Source: Levilactobacillus paucivorans (GTDB lineage Bacteria > Bacillota > Bacilli > Lactobacillales > Lactobacillaceae). From it: 58,513 nt of DNA. A program made the translations under genes and the position numbers. Below the pieces are notes generated by a model. It saw nothing but the letters and a program-made list of their open reading frames with translations. It made no database searches and was not told the origin of the DNA. How positions within the stretch are numbered: position 1 is the stretch's first letter; each line of letters starts with the position of its first letter. Below are positions 32,777 to 41,965 of this stretch, in pieces. The stretch is taken from assembly GCF_001437125.1 (NCBI RefSeq), contig NZ_JQCA01000025.1, positions 1 to 58,513 on the forward strand, given 5' to 3'.

Positions 32777-32820
32777 AAAAGCTCCCTACCGTCACTGTGA
32801 TAACGGTAGGGAGCTTTTGT
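32777..32820. terminator. Bidirectional terminator between VOC and LacI genes
   Basis: AAAAGCTCCCTACCGT/ACGGTAGGGAGCTTTT, 16-bp perfect stem. Confidence 0.92.
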
Positions 32821-32833
32821 CATTGGTTTTAAG

Positions 32834-33823
32834 TTAGGGCCGTGTTGCCCGCGGAATAATGGTCGCCGTGAGCCGCACCTCTTGCGGAATCTGATGCGGA
32901 TTCTGAATCTTAGCGATCAGGTGATTTACGGCAATCTCGCCAAGCTTGGTGATGGGTTGTTGAGCGGTGACAATTGGCTTTTCCAGGAAGTCAAACCAAT
33001 CGCTATCGTCGAAGCCCCCCAGTTGAAAGTCCGGCGCGTCAAGGGTATTTAGTCGGGTCAGAACGGCCCGCATGATGGTATTGTCCGCCGCGAAAAGGCC
33101 GTCACACTTCTGGTTGATCAAGAGCTGACGCGTCATCTGGCCGACATTGCTGTTGTCGGTACGAGCGACGGCCTCGATGGCGGGATCGGTGGGGAGGCTG
33201 GCCGCAGCCAGTGCCTCATGATAGCCGCGAAGCCGCTCGTCAGCGGTGGCGGGGACGGCACTGTTAATGATGCCAATCCGGCGAGCCCCTTGGTTGATGA
33301 GTTGGGCGACGACGGCTTGGGTTCCTTGAACATTGTCGACGAGGACACGGTCGTATTCCGGCGCCGTGCCAGCCGGTGGCATGCGATCCACGAAGACGGC
33401 CGGCGTGTTGCCTAGGATGTCGGTGTAGTTGGTGGCTTCACCGGCGCTGGCAATCAGGAGGCCATCGACCTGTTTTTCCAGCATCAGATTGAGCGCCTTG
33501 GTTTCCTTTTCCAGACTTTCATCGGTGTTGACGATCAGAACGTCATAGCCGGATTTTGCGGCCTGGTCCTCAATAGCTCGGCTCAGGTTGGTGAAGAAGC
33601 CGTTGAGAATATCGGGAATGATCATGCCCAGCGTATGGGTCTGTTGGACCCGAATGCTGCGGGCCAGCCCATTGGGGTGGTATCCAAGATTACGTGCAAT
33701 GTTTTGAATTTTTTGGCGGGTGTCGCGCTTCACCTGGGGGCTATCATTGAGGGCCCGAGAGACGGTGGCTTCGGAGACACCGGCCTGTTTGGCAACATCT
33801 TTAATTGTAATCTTACCGGACAT
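32834..33823 (-). CDS. LacI-family transcriptional regulator
   Basis: About 329 residues: HTH ITIKDVAKQAGVSEATVSRALN (residues about 4-25) and hinge LARSIRVQQTHTLG, then a periplasmic-binding-like sensor domain (GMIIPDILNGFFTNLSRAIE, GRIGIINS-like RRIGIINSA). ATG 33823 with AAGGAAC. Direct repeats of TAAAC near 33892-33912 in its leader may be operators. The target is unknown; the adjacent fructose/mannitol operon or a remote sugar operon is possible. Confidence 0.92.
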   Translation of the reverse strand: MSGKITIKDVAKQAGVSEATVSRALNDSPQVKRDTRQKIQNIARNLGYHPNGLARSIRVQQTHTLGMIIPDILNGFFTNLSRAIEDQAAKSGYDVLIVNTDESLEKETKALNLMLEKQVDGLLIASAGEATNYTDILGNTPAVFVDRMPPAGTAPEYDRVLVDNVQGTQAVVAQLINQGARRIGIINSAVPATADERLRGYHEALAAASLPTDPAIEAVARTDNSNVGQMTRQLLINQKCDGLFAADNTIMRAVLTRLNTLDAPDFQLGGFDDSDWFDFLEKPIVTAQQPITKLGEIAVNHLIAKIQNPHQIPQEVRLTATIIPRATRP

Positions 33824-34055
33824 GTCAGTTCCTTCTTTTCTGAAATGGAATAGGGTACAAAAAGACCGTTGAACGGGCATCTAAGCCCATAAACCTAAAC
33901 AGCGGATAAACAGTATACCTGATGATTGTATATTCAGCGTAGCGGTTAGGGGGGTGGTCGTCAACTAATTCTGCTTAGAAGTGAAAAAGGGGTTGCATTT
34001 TTAGGGGGAGAAATGCTAAAATTAATTCCTGTTGGGTCAGTAATGACCGAATTCT

Positions 34056-34127
34056 TGGGCTATAGCCAAGTGGTAAGGCAACAGGTTTTGATCCTGTCAT
34101 GCGCTGGTTCGAACCCAGCTAGCCCAA
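34056..34127 (+). tRNA. tRNA-Gln (anticodon UUG)
   Basis: 72 bases. Acceptor stem TGGGCTA/TAGCCCA with discriminator A, D-arm AGCCAAGTGGTAAGGC, anticodon stem CAGG-TTTTGAT-CCTG giving anticodon TTG, T-arm GCTGGTTCGAACCCAGC. CCA is not encoded. Followed by its own terminator. Confidence 0.97.
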
Positions 34128-34144
34128 TCAGAGGTTTAACAGAG

Positions 34145-34177
34145 ACTGCCAGTCGGTTTGTGACTGACAGTTTTTTT
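34145..34177 (+). terminator. Terminator of tRNA-Gln
   Basis: ACTGCCAGTC-GGTTTGT-GACTGACAGT followed by T7. Confidence 0.9.
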
Positions 34178-34280
34178 GTGCCATTTTTCAGCAGAACCCG
34201 ATCAAATGAGTTGGCAAGGCGGGGAGCGCTGGGGTATGGTTAACACAATAACAGTGAACGAAGGGAAAAGGTGATCAGCA

Positions 34281-35369
34281 GTGACAAGCCGCGAGCAGCA
34301 GATTCTGGAATGGATCAAGCAGAATCCCATGATTACGCAAAATGAGCTAGCAGAGTTGGCCGGCATCACCCGGTCCGGCGTGGCAGCTCATATCTCGAAC
34401 CTGGTCAAGAAGGGTTACATCCAGGGAAAGGGGTACGTCATCACACCACCGAAGTACGTCACGGTGGTTGGCGGAATTAATATGGATATTCTGGGCGTCT
34501 CCGGCACCACGGTGACCAACCAGAGTTCCTACTCCGGAAAAATCTACACCAAGCTGGGGGGCGTCGGTCGAAACGTGGCGGTCAACCTCAGTAAGCTAGG
34601 CGTTAAGCCCTACTTTATCGCGGCCTATGGCGACGATCGCAACGGCGAAATCTTTAAAGAAGACGCCTTGGCTAATCAAATTGATATCAGCCATGCCAAA
34701 CAGATTACCAATGAACCCACGTCGATGTACCTCTTCGTCAATCAGCCGCAAGGGGACCGGATTGTTGGGATCGACGACATGGACATCAACAACTACATCA
34801 CCCCGGACTACCTCATGGGACACGAGCAAACCCTCAACAATTCTGACCTGGTGATCATCGATTCCAACCTCCCCAAGCGCAGCATCAAGTGGCTATACAA
34901 TCACGTGACGGTGCCGTTATTTGCCAAGGCGGTGGGGATTAACAAGATGATGAACCTCTACGACGGCATCGATCGGCTAGATACGTTGGTCATCAATGCC
35001 TTAGAGGCCACCCTGCTGACGAAGATTACGATTCGTGACGAGGTCACGGCGCGTCAGGCCGCCACCGATCTGATTGGTCGGGGCGTTACCAATGTCTTTA
35101 TCTATATTGACGAGGTGGGGATCCTTTACCAGAACGCGGATCAAGCGGTTTTCTTCCCTGATACCGAGCAGGATGCCCGCAATACAAATGGCGCTGGGGC
35201 GTCGGCTGTGGCCGCTTTAGCCTGGGCCCGGTTACATCACCAGGATTTCCTGCAAACGGCGAAGGCGGGCGTGGCAGCCACCTATATCACTACCGAGGCG
35301 GACGACGCGGTCAATGACAGAATGAGTGCGGTGATGCTTCAGCATCGGCAACAAGCCCTCGACGACTAG
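34281..35369 (+). CDS. HTH-PfkB protein with a mutated kinase site, probable nucleoside-sensing regulator
   Basis: 362 residues. Residues 1-55 are a winged HTH (REQQILEWIKQNPMITQNELAELAGITRSGVAAHISNL); the rest is a PfkB carbohydrate-kinase fold (VVGGINMDILG, GGVGRNVAVNLSKLG). The PfkB catalytic signature GAGD reads GAGAS (NTNGAGASAVA), so the catalytic Asp is gone, while the neighbouring kinase at 35878 keeps NANGAGDCG. This suggests a ligand-sensing transcription factor derived from a kinase, controlling the operon downstream. GTG start with AAAGGTG. Confidence 0.85.
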   Translation: MTSREQQILEWIKQNPMITQNELAELAGITRSGVAAHISNLVKKGYIQGKGYVITPPKYVTVVGGINMDILGVSGTTVTNQSSYSGKIYTKLGGVGRNVAVNLSKLGVKPYFIAAYGDDRNGEIFKEDALANQIDISHAKQITNEPTSMYLFVNQPQGDRIVGIDDMDINNYITPDYLMGHEQTLNNSDLVIIDSNLPKRSIKWLYNHVTVPLFAKAVGINKMMNLYDGIDRLDTLVINALEATLLTKITIRDEVTARQAATDLIGRGVTNVFIYIDEVGILYQNADQAVFFPDTEQDARNTNGAGASAVAALAWARLHHQDFLQTAKAGVAATYITTEADDAVNDRMSAVMLQHRQQALDD

Positions 35370-35374
35370 GGGTG

Positions 35375-35555
35375 GTGGTGCCGCCCGTGGCGTTTGGGGG
35401 ACGCCAGCCTGTGGGAAACGGCTGAAGCCAAAGGGCGGTCTTCAGCCTCGTCTTTAAGCCCCAAAATCAGGGTCTTAAAGGCGTTCCGTGCTGTAGGGCC
35501 GGTGAGTCGCCGGCCTAACACCACCGACACGGGCTTCTGCCCCCAAACATCACGT
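35375..35555 (-). repeat. Family A structured element, copy A4
   Basis: On the minus strand: GTGGTGTTAGGCCGG/CCGGCCCTACAGCAC hairpin, CCTTTAAGACCC/GGGGCTTAAAG hairpin and GGCTGAAGACC..GGCTTCAGCC hairpin, in the same order and with many identical bases as A1. The ends offer two crossing pairings (GCCCGTG/CACGGGC and GTTTGGGGG/CCCCCAAAC), so alternative or pseudoknotted closure is possible. It is antisense to the upstream gene. Confidence 0.8.
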
Positions 35556-35630
35556 GCTGTGACTAGTCACCCATGTTTTTAGTAAGTGTATTTACCATTA
35601 CATTGACGCATTAAATAGAACTTATAGCGA

Positions 35631-35668
35631 AGTGAGATCAAATTCCAAAAATTTGATCTCACTTTTTT
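35631..35668 (+). terminator. Terminator between the regulator gene and the nucleoside operon
   Basis: AGTGAGATCAAAT facing ATTTGATCTCACT, perfect, then T7. Confidence 0.9.
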
Positions 35669-35761
35669 TGCTTGTGAAAAAGTAAATTAGAGGGAGAGCC
35701 AATCACCAGATTAACAACGATTTTTATAATGAGATCAGGTGAGCAAACTAGCCCAAAATAC

Positions 35762-35810
35762 TGCAACCGCTTACGATCCTATTGACAAAGGACTCCGGAG
35801 ATTATATTCT
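35762..35810 (+). promoter_or_regulatory. Promoter and cre-like site of the nucleoside operon
   Basis: cre-like TGCAACCGCTTACG at 35762-35775 lies just upstream of TTGACA (35782-35787) and TATTCT/TATATT (35803-35810). The cre core matches; the last base deviates. Confidence 0.6.
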
Positions 35811-35877
35811 GTAATTGTCAAATGATTACTCAGATAAACATTTGTTTATAGTTCCAGCCCTGAAGGAGGCAATGGAA

Positions 35878-36834
35878 ATGGATAGCCAGAATTTGAAACA
35901 GCAATCAGGCTACGTCGTCGTAGTTGGTGGTATGAACATGGACATCTTCGGGATGCCTAGTCAAAAGGTCATTCAGCGTGATTCCAACATTGGTAAAGTT
36001 GGGATGGCTGTCGGTGGTGTGGGTCAAAACATCGCCCAGAACCTGGCTCATTTGGAAGTCCCTACCCATCTCATTACGGTGTATGGTGATGACTACAATG
36101 GTCACTTGCTAGCGAAGTCTTGTGAAGAAAACCACATCATGTTGGACCAGGCTGAATTGGTCAAAGGGTCCCGTTCTTCAACTTACATGTACATCACCGA
36201 TGAAACGGGTGACATGCTGGTTGGTGTGAATGACATGGCTATCTGTGAACAGATTACGCCAGAATTTCTGGCTAAGCGCCTCGACTTCATTAACAACGCG
36301 ACTATCTGTCTGATTGATGCCAACATTTCGCAAGAAGCCATCGATTGGTTGGGAGACAACGTGACAGTGCCACTCTTTGGGGACACGGTTTCCGTTGTGA
36401 AGGCGCCACACTTTGCCCACATCTTGGGTAAGATGGACACCTTGAAGCCTAACGCTTTGGAAGCTTCACTGCTCAGTGGCGTTGAAATTACCGACACCGC
36501 TTCCGCAGAAAAGGCCGCTCAGGTTCTCTTGGACACGGGGATGAAGAACATCTACATCTCATTAGGTGCCGACGGAATCCTTTGTGCCAACCATGAAGGC
36601 ATGGTTCACGTGCCAATCTTCAAGACCGACATCGTCAACGCCAATGGTGCTGGGGACTGTGGGATGGCTGCGATTACCTGGAGCCACTTCTTAGACCCTA
36701 ACCGGTCATTGGAAGAAACAGGTAAGATCGCCCAAGCTGCATCGAGCATCGCCCTTGAAAGCACCAAATCAGTGCCAGATATCACACCAGAATTAGTGGA
36801 CCAGAAGCTGGCAACTTTAACAACTTCAAAATAA
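35878..36834 (+). CDS. PfkB-family nucleoside/sugar kinase
   Basis: 318 residues; PfkB signature 1 region VGGVGQNIAQNLAHLEVP and signature 2 NANGAGDCGMAA with the catalytic Asp intact. Relatives phosphorylate ribose, pseudouridine or other nucleosides. The second ATG at 35878 is preferred since GAAGGAGG lies eight bases ahead; a longer reading from 35815 has no ribosome site. It is the first gene of an eight-gene run with a TrpF-like protein, Fe-ADH, CNT transporter and nucleoside hydrolase. It shares the VVVGGMNMDIFG opening with the upstream pseudokinase, indicating duplication. Confidence 0.88.
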   Translation: MDSQNLKQQSGYVVVVGGMNMDIFGMPSQKVIQRDSNIGKVGMAVGGVGQNIAQNLAHLEVPTHLITVYGDDYNGHLLAKSCEENHIMLDQAELVKGSRSSTYMYITDETGDMLVGVNDMAICEQITPEFLAKRLDFINNATICLIDANISQEAIDWLGDNVTVPLFGDTVSVVKAPHFAHILGKMDTLKPNALEASLLSGVEITDTASAEKAAQVLLDTGMKNIYISLGADGILCANHEGMVHVPIFKTDIVNANGAGDCGMAAITWSHFLDPNRSLEETGKIAQAASSIALESTKSVPDITPELVDQKLATLTTSK

Positions 36835-36850
36835 GAGGAGAGAGCAATTT

Positions 36851-37543
36851 ATGATTAAGCAAATTTATTCTTTGATTCAGTACGACGAATCCGTTAAAAC
36901 TATGGAAGCTGGGGCCGACAACATCGGACTCGTTCCTATGCAACATGGTGGTGTTCCTGCTCACCGTGTTCCCTTAGACCGTGTTGACAAGATCTTCGCC
37001 GAAGCTAAGCGCCGTGGGGTTACCTCCGTTGCGATCATGCTGACGAACGACCCTGAAGAAATGTTACAACTTGCCGAACGCATCCAACCAGACATCTTGC
37101 ACATTGCCGGTGACGGTTACGCCGCAGATGCTGAATTTGCTAAGCGTTTGAAGAAGGTTGCGCCTCACACCGAACTCATGCAAGCCGTTCTGGTTGATGG
37201 CGAAGGTGCCATCGCTCGTGCCAAGTCTTTCGCCCCATTCGTTGACTACATCCTGTTAGATTCTGGTTTAGCACCAGATACTGGGATCGGTGCCAGTGGT
37301 GTGACCCATGACTGGAACATTGACGCTAAGATCGTTAAGGAAGTTAACGTACCAGTTATCGAAGCCGGTGGTATGGGACCTGACAACGTTGCCGAAGCCA
37401 TTGAAAAGATTCGCCCATACGGCGTCGACTCATTGACCAAGACCAGTATCAAGTACGAAGGCGGAAACATGGAAAAGGATATCCCAAAGGTCAAGGCATT
37501 CTGTGAAGCCGCAGATGCTGCCGCTAAGAAGTTAGGTCTTTAA
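36851..37543 (+). CDS. TrpF-like (phosphoribosylanthranilate-isomerase fold) barrel without the catalytic Cys
   Basis: 230 residues in a TIM barrel resembling TrpF: EAGADNIGLVP, IQPDILHIAGDG, DYILLDSG (catalytic Asp kept), GVTHDWNI, VIEAGGMGPDNVAEAI and GVDSLTKTS (phosphate site). The TrpF N-terminal KICG motif reads QIYSL, so the general-base Cys is a Tyr. No trp genes are present. It probably acts on a ribose-phosphate-derived aldose or amine in this catabolic operon. AGAGGAGAGAG precedes the ATG. Codons are strongly biased to GAA/GCC/GGT. Confidence 0.82.
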   Translation: MIKQIYSLIQYDESVKTMEAGADNIGLVPMQHGGVPAHRVPLDRVDKIFAEAKRRGVTSVAIMLTNDPEEMLQLAERIQPDILHIAGDGYAADAEFAKRLKKVAPHTELMQAVLVDGEGAIARAKSFAPFVDYILLDSGLAPDTGIGASGVTHDWNIDAKIVKEVNVPVIEAGGMGPDNVAEAIEKIRPYGVDSLTKTSIKYEGGNMEKDIPKVKAFCEAADAAAKKLGL

Positions 37544-37573
37544 TCTTTGAATCGCATAGGAGGCGTTAGAGAG

Positions 37574-38203
37574 TTGTCATCAAAACGTTATACGCCCAAA
37601 ACCGTTGCTCTAGCCTTCCTAGGAATATTTCTAGTATGTATTGGGGTTGCCTTTAACAATAATACCCAGTTGGGTAATGACCCTGTGGGCATTATTTACG
37701 ACGGGTTGCGGACAACCTTCCATCTTGAGCAAGCGCAATTAGGAACTGTTTCTAATTACTTGAATGTGGTGTTAATCGTGGCCTTGTTCTTTATCGGGCG
37801 GCACTACGCAAGCTGGGGCACCTTGATGTATCTGGTCCCTTACGGTTTGTTCGTGTCAATCGGGTCGTACCTGTACCCCTTGATTTTCACCTCCACGACG
37901 TTGCTTGGCCGGTCCATTGGTGGGGTTGCAGGGATTTCCCTGTACTACCTAGGAATCAGTCTCTTCGTTGCCGCCGATATTGGGGTCGACCCCTTTAGCG
38001 GCTTCATGCTAACTCTCCGGGACTTTACCGGGTGGAGCATGCGACGCAGCAAGATTACCTTCGACGTGGGTCTCATTATCATTGGTATTTTATTAGGTGG
38101 TAAGTTCGGGATTATTACCATCTTGACCGCACTGACGACGGGTCCAACGATTCAAGCGTTGAGCTCAATCTTCAGAAAACGATTAATCCTAGAAAGAAGC
38201 TAG
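37574..38203 (+). CDS. YczE-like integral membrane protein
   Basis: 209 residues with about five helices; FLVCIGVAFNNNTQLGNDPVGIIYDGL and FVAADIGVDPFSGFMLTLRD are the paired glycine/proline repeats of the YczE/YyaS/YitT group. TTG 37574 follows AGGAGG ten bases upstream; a TTG at 37547 precedes that site. Function in this group is unknown; in the operon it may assist transport of a base or pentose. Confidence 0.78.
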   Translation: MSSKRYTPKTVALAFLGIFLVCIGVAFNNNTQLGNDPVGIIYDGLRTTFHLEQAQLGTVSNYLNVVLIVALFFIGRHYASWGTLMYLVPYGLFVSIGSYLYPLIFTSTTLLGRSIGGVAGISLYYLGISLFVAADIGVDPFSGFMLTLRDFTGWSMRRSKITFDVGLIIIGILLGGKFGIITILTALTTGPTIQALSSIFRKRLILERS

Positions 38204-38208
38204 ATAGA

Positions 38209-39378
38209 ATGAGTTTGGATGTTAAATTATTACAACGCGTCAAAGTTATCGATACTGATAACCTGGCACAAACGGTTCTTGAAGTTTTACAAACCGAAAA
38301 CTACCACCGGCCATTGTTCATCATGGACGGCTTCCTTGCCAAGGTTCAATTGGTTCAGGATACGCAAAAATTGTTAAAGGACAACGGCATTGATGTCGCC
38401 GTCTTTGATAAAGTGGTTTCCGATCCACCTGCACAAACCATTCGCGACGGGGTTACGGCCTTCGAAGCTGCCAAAGCTGATAGTATTATCGCCATTGGTG
38501 GTGGGAGCTCAATCGACGTTGCCCGTGGGGTCAACATCGTGCGGACCAATGGTGGCGACATCATGGATTACACGGATCCTAAGAAGGAAATCAAGGTCTG
38601 CAAGGGTTTAATCGCCGTGCCAACGACTTCTGGGACTGGAAGTGAAATGTCCAATGCCCTCGTCGTAACCGACGTGAAGACGGAAAAGAAGCTGGCTATT
38701 CTTTCTGACAATGCTGTCAGTGAATACGCCATCTTGAACCCTGACCTGTTGTTATCGTTACCGACTAAGATGACGATTGCCACTGGTTTGGACGCCTTCT
38801 CACATGCTGCTGAAGGGTACACGTCACGGCTCTCAAGTCCCATCACCGACGCTGTCTGTGAAAAGGTCATGTTCCTGTTAGCCAACTACCTGCCAACTGC
38901 TGTTAAGGACGGACAAAACCGCAAGGCACGTCAAGAAGTTATGGTTGCCGCTGCCTTAGCTGGTTGGATGTTGAACAATGCCGGAACCAACGCGGGCCAC
39001 TCAATGGCACACATCTTGGGCTCTAAGTACCACATTGTCCATGGTGAAGCCGTTGCCTACGCCTTACCAAGTGTCTTGACCGCTGTTAGTGATCTGATGC
39101 CTGAAAAGGTTGCCGAAATTGGCCAAATCCTCGGCTTGAACTACGCCGAAGACGAATCCATGGCTGACCGCGCTGCTGCCGCAGTTAAGCAGTACCAACA
39201 CTTCCGTGACGATGTTTTGGGCTTACACCCATTCAGCGATTACGGCATCTCTTCCGAACAAGTTGTCTCCAACGCCAAGGCCGTTGCCACCGAACAATTC
39301 GCAAGCAACATGCCTGGAGAAATGAACGAACAGGTCGCTGCTAAGCTGTTAGCTGGCTTCGGTAAGCGCCTCGACTAA
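38209..39378 (+). CDS. Iron-containing (type III) alcohol dehydrogenase
   Basis: 389 residues. NAD-site GGGSSIDVARG (residues about 98-108), GTGSEMSN, and metal ligands Asp/His in GLDAFSHAAEG and His in NAGHSMAHILG and YHIVHGEA. Relatives reduce aldehydes or ketones such as lactaldehyde, 3-hydroxypropanal or dihydroxyacetone. Its place among nucleoside-catabolic genes suggests reduction of a pentose-derived carbonyl as an NADH sink. Weak ribosome site; six bases after the YczE-like stop, so coupled. Confidence 0.9.
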   Translation: MSLDVKLLQRVKVIDTDNLAQTVLEVLQTENYHRPLFIMDGFLAKVQLVQDTQKLLKDNGIDVAVFDKVVSDPPAQTIRDGVTAFEAAKADSIIAIGGGSSIDVARGVNIVRTNGGDIMDYTDPKKEIKVCKGLIAVPTTSGTGSEMSNALVVTDVKTEKKLAILSDNAVSEYAILNPDLLLSLPTKMTIATGLDAFSHAAEGYTSRLSSPITDAVCEKVMFLLANYLPTAVKDGQNRKARQEVMVAAALAGWMLNNAGTNAGHSMAHILGSKYHIVHGEAVAYALPSVLTAVSDLMPEKVAEIGQILGLNYAEDESMADRAAAAVKQYQHFRDDVLGLHPFSDYGISSEQVVSNAKAVATEQFASNMPGEMNEQVAAKLLAGFGKRLD

Positions 39379-39398
39379 AAGGAAAAAGGGTGAACATA

Positions 39399-40583
39399 AT
39401 GAATTTTGTTTTCTTGTTAACTGGTCTAGCATTAGTCTTCGGGATTGGTTGGCTGGTTAGTTCCGACCGTAAGCACATCAAATACAAACGAATGGGAATT
39501 CTGTTTGCTTTGCAAATTGTTATCTCGTTCCTTTGTTTACATACTTCCGGTGGGATTAAGACTTTAGCCGGTATCTCCGGCTTCTTCAGCTGGTTGATGG
39601 GCCAAGCTGCCGGTGGTGTTGACTTCGTCTTTGGTGGGTTAGCCATCAAGCCGGGTGCCTCCGTCTTCTTCCTCAACGTGCTGATGCCAATTGTCTTCAT
39701 TTCCGCACTGGTTGGGATCCTGAACTACATCAAGGTCTTACCATTTATCATCAAGTGGACTGGTTGGATTTTGAACAAGATTGCCGGCATGGGTGAACTT
39801 GAAAGTTACTTCGCCGTATCGACGGCCATCTTGGGTCAACCAGAAGTCTTCTTAACGGTTAAGGACCAAATCCCAAAGCTGAACGAACAACGTCTTTACA
39901 CCATTTGTGCCTCAGCAATGAGTGCCGTTTCAGCCGCAATGCTGGCTTCATACATGAAGATGGTTCCCGGCAAGTTCGTCGTTGTTGCCGTCTTCTTGAA
40001 CATCTTGTCCGCATTGATTGTTTCTTGCATTATCAACCCTTACGAAACTGAAGCCAACGATGAATTGGTTCAGATTTCCGAAAAGAAGCAAGAACCATTC
40101 TTCCAAGTTTTAGGAACTTACATCACCGATGGGTTCAACTTAGCTATCACGGTTGGTGCCATGTTAATCGGGTTCGTTGCCCTGGTTACGTTCTTAAACA
40201 GTAGCTTTACTGCTATTATCCACATTTCATTTACTGACTTAATTGGTTACGTCTTCTCACCAGTTGCCTTCTTAATGGGTGTTCCTTTACACGAATCCAT
40301 GAAGGTTGGGAGTTTGATGGCAACCAAGTTGATTACCAACGAATTCGTTGCCATGGGTAACTTACATGCCATCGCCGGTGGGTTGAGTGCTAAGGCTAAC
40401 GCCATCATCTCTGCTTACCTGGTATCCTTCGCCAACTTTGGGACGATCGGGATCGTTACGGGTTCTATCAAGTCCATCAGTGCCGAACAAGGTGGTTACG
40501 TTGCCAAGTTCTCCATGAAGTTGTTGTTAGGGGCCACCTTGGCTTCTGTCCTTACTGGGACGATCGTTGGTCTGTACTTCTAA
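39399..40583 (+). CDS. Concentrative nucleoside transporter (CNT/NupC family)
   Basis: About 394 residues, roughly ten helices. The CNT motifs are visible: LGQPEVFLTVKDQIPKL (Q/E-rich nucleoside-binding hairpin 1) and SMKVGSLMATKLITNEFVAMGNL with the following SxxSFANFGTIGIVTG (hairpin 2). It imports nucleosides with a cation. ATG 39399 with AAGGG at nine bases. It supplies the nucleoside hydrolase encoded two genes later. Confidence 0.92.
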   Translation: MNFVFLLTGLALVFGIGWLVSSDRKHIKYKRMGILFALQIVISFLCLHTSGGIKTLAGISGFFSWLMGQAAGGVDFVFGGLAIKPGASVFFLNVLMPIVFISALVGILNYIKVLPFIIKWTGWILNKIAGMGELESYFAVSTAILGQPEVFLTVKDQIPKLNEQRLYTICASAMSAVSAAMLASYMKMVPGKFVVVAVFLNILSALIVSCIINPYETEANDELVQISEKKQEPFFQVLGTYITDGFNLAITVGAMLIGFVALVTFLNSSFTAIIHISFTDLIGYVFSPVAFLMGVPLHESMKVGSLMATKLITNEFVAMGNLHAIAGGLSAKANAIISAYLVSFANFGTIGIVTGSIKSISAEQGGYVAKFSMKLLLGATLASVLTGTIVGLYF

Positions 40584-40596
40584 TTAGGAGGTTTGA

Positions 40597-40992
40597 ATGG
40601 TGAAAACGAAACTCAAAAAATTATTGCCGTTGATGCTGGGGTCTTGGTTCCTATTTGTTGCCACGAACCTGGGTGTGACAGTGCTGACGAGTAACGCGAC
40701 CGCCATTCGCCCCATGATTAATACCGTGGCGTTTGCCCTCGTACTCTACGTCTGGAGCGCGCTCAACGTGCTTCGTAATCGGCGCCACGCGGTAGGATTA
40801 ATGGAATTTGTCATTATCGTTTATGCATTTGGATTCGTCAGTTCGTTGGTGACAGCCGTTTCCAACTTGGGCCAGGCGACTGGCCTGTTGAGCCTCATCA
40901 TTGTCGGCAGTCTTGTCGGCATCGGGGTCAACCTGCTATGGTTCAGGACCTGTAGTCAACTTAGCAAAGTAACGGTTAAATCAACCCACTAA
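40597..40992 (+). CDS. Small four-helix membrane protein of the nucleoside operon
   Basis: 131 residues, four hydrophobic segments ([78 protein letters not shown]). A strong TTAGGAGG ribosome site indicates a true gene. No family recognised. It lies between the transporter and the hydrolase and might be an accessory transporter subunit. Confidence 0.8.
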   Translation: MVKTKLKKLLPLMLGSWFLFVATNLGVTVLTSNATAIRPMINTVAFALVLYVWSALNVLRNRRHAVGLMEFVIIVYAFGFVSSLVTAVSNLGQATGLLSLIIVGSLVGIGVNLLWFRTCSQLSKVTVKSTH

Positions 40993-41018
40993 TTACTTTA
41001 GATAAGGAGCTATTTGAC

Positions 41019-41957
41019 ATGACAACAAAGATTATTATGGACTGTGACCCCGGTCACGATGACGCCCTCAACATGATGTTGGCGTTAGCAAATCCTGAGA
41101 TTGACCTATTAGCTGTAACCTCTTCTGCTGGGAACCAAACCCCAGAGAAGACGTTGAATAACGCAATGCGTCTCTTGACATTGATGCACCACCAAGAGAT
41201 TCCAGTGGCCGGTGGGAACCGGACACCACTCATGAAGCCGTTGGAAACGGCTGGTAACGTGCATGGTAAATCTGGTTTGGACGGGGCTGACCTTGCCGAA
41301 CCAGACTTCAAGGTGCAAGACATGACGGCTATCGAGCTGATTGCCAAGACCTTACGCGAAAGCGATGACAAGGTAACCTTAGTCGTTACCGGCCCTATGA
41401 CCAACATTGCGCTGTTCTTACGGGTTTACCCAGAACTGAAGAGCAAGATCGAACGGATCGTCTTCATGGGTGGTGCCATGGGCTTAGGTAACTGGACCCC
41501 ATCCGTAGAATTCAACATCTACGTGGACCCAGAAGCCGCTAAGATTGTCTTAAATGCTGGGATTCCGCTAACGATGGCGCCACTGAACGTGACCCACAAG
41601 GCTCAAATCCTGAAGCCAGAAATCGAATCGTTGGACGAAATCGACAACCCTGTTGCCCACGCCTTCCGCGGTTTGCTGAGCTTCTTCGAAGTCTACCACG
41701 AAAATCCAAAGTGGGGCTTCAAGGGTGCGCCACTGCATGACCCATGTACCATTGCCTGGATGCTCCACCCAGAAATGTTCAAGAGTGAATTGATGAACGT
41801 TGACGTGGAAACTGAAGGTGAATTGGTCCGTGGTGAAACGGTTTGTGACTACTACGAACTCACTGGAAAGCCTAAGAACACCGAAGTTCTGTTAGATATT
41901 GACCGTCCGGCCTTTATCCAATTGATCAAGGATTCTTTGAAGACTTTCAACAAGTAA
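41019..41957 (+). CDS. Inosine/uridine-preferring nucleoside hydrolase family
   Basis: 312 residues with the calcium-binding signature [11 protein letters not shown] (residues about 7-17), [39 protein letters not shown] and C-terminal HDPCTIAW. It cleaves ribonucleosides to base plus ribose in the cytosol. TAAGGAG upstream. Last gene of the operon, followed by a strong terminator. Confidence 0.95.
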   Translation: MTTKIIMDCDPGHDDALNMMLALANPEIDLLAVTSSAGNQTPEKTLNNAMRLLTLMHHQEIPVAGGNRTPLMKPLETAGNVHGKSGLDGADLAEPDFKVQDMTAIELIAKTLRESDDKVTLVVTGPMTNIALFLRVYPELKSKIERIVFMGGAMGLGNWTPSVEFNIYVDPEAAKIVLNAGIPLTMAPLNVTHKAQILKPEIESLDEIDNPVAHAFRGLLSFFEVYHENPKWGFKGAPLHDPCTIAWMLHPEMFKSELMNVDVETEGELVRGETVCDYYELTGKPKNTEVLLDIDRPAFIQLIKDSLKTFNK

Positions 41958-41965
41958 TCGAATTG

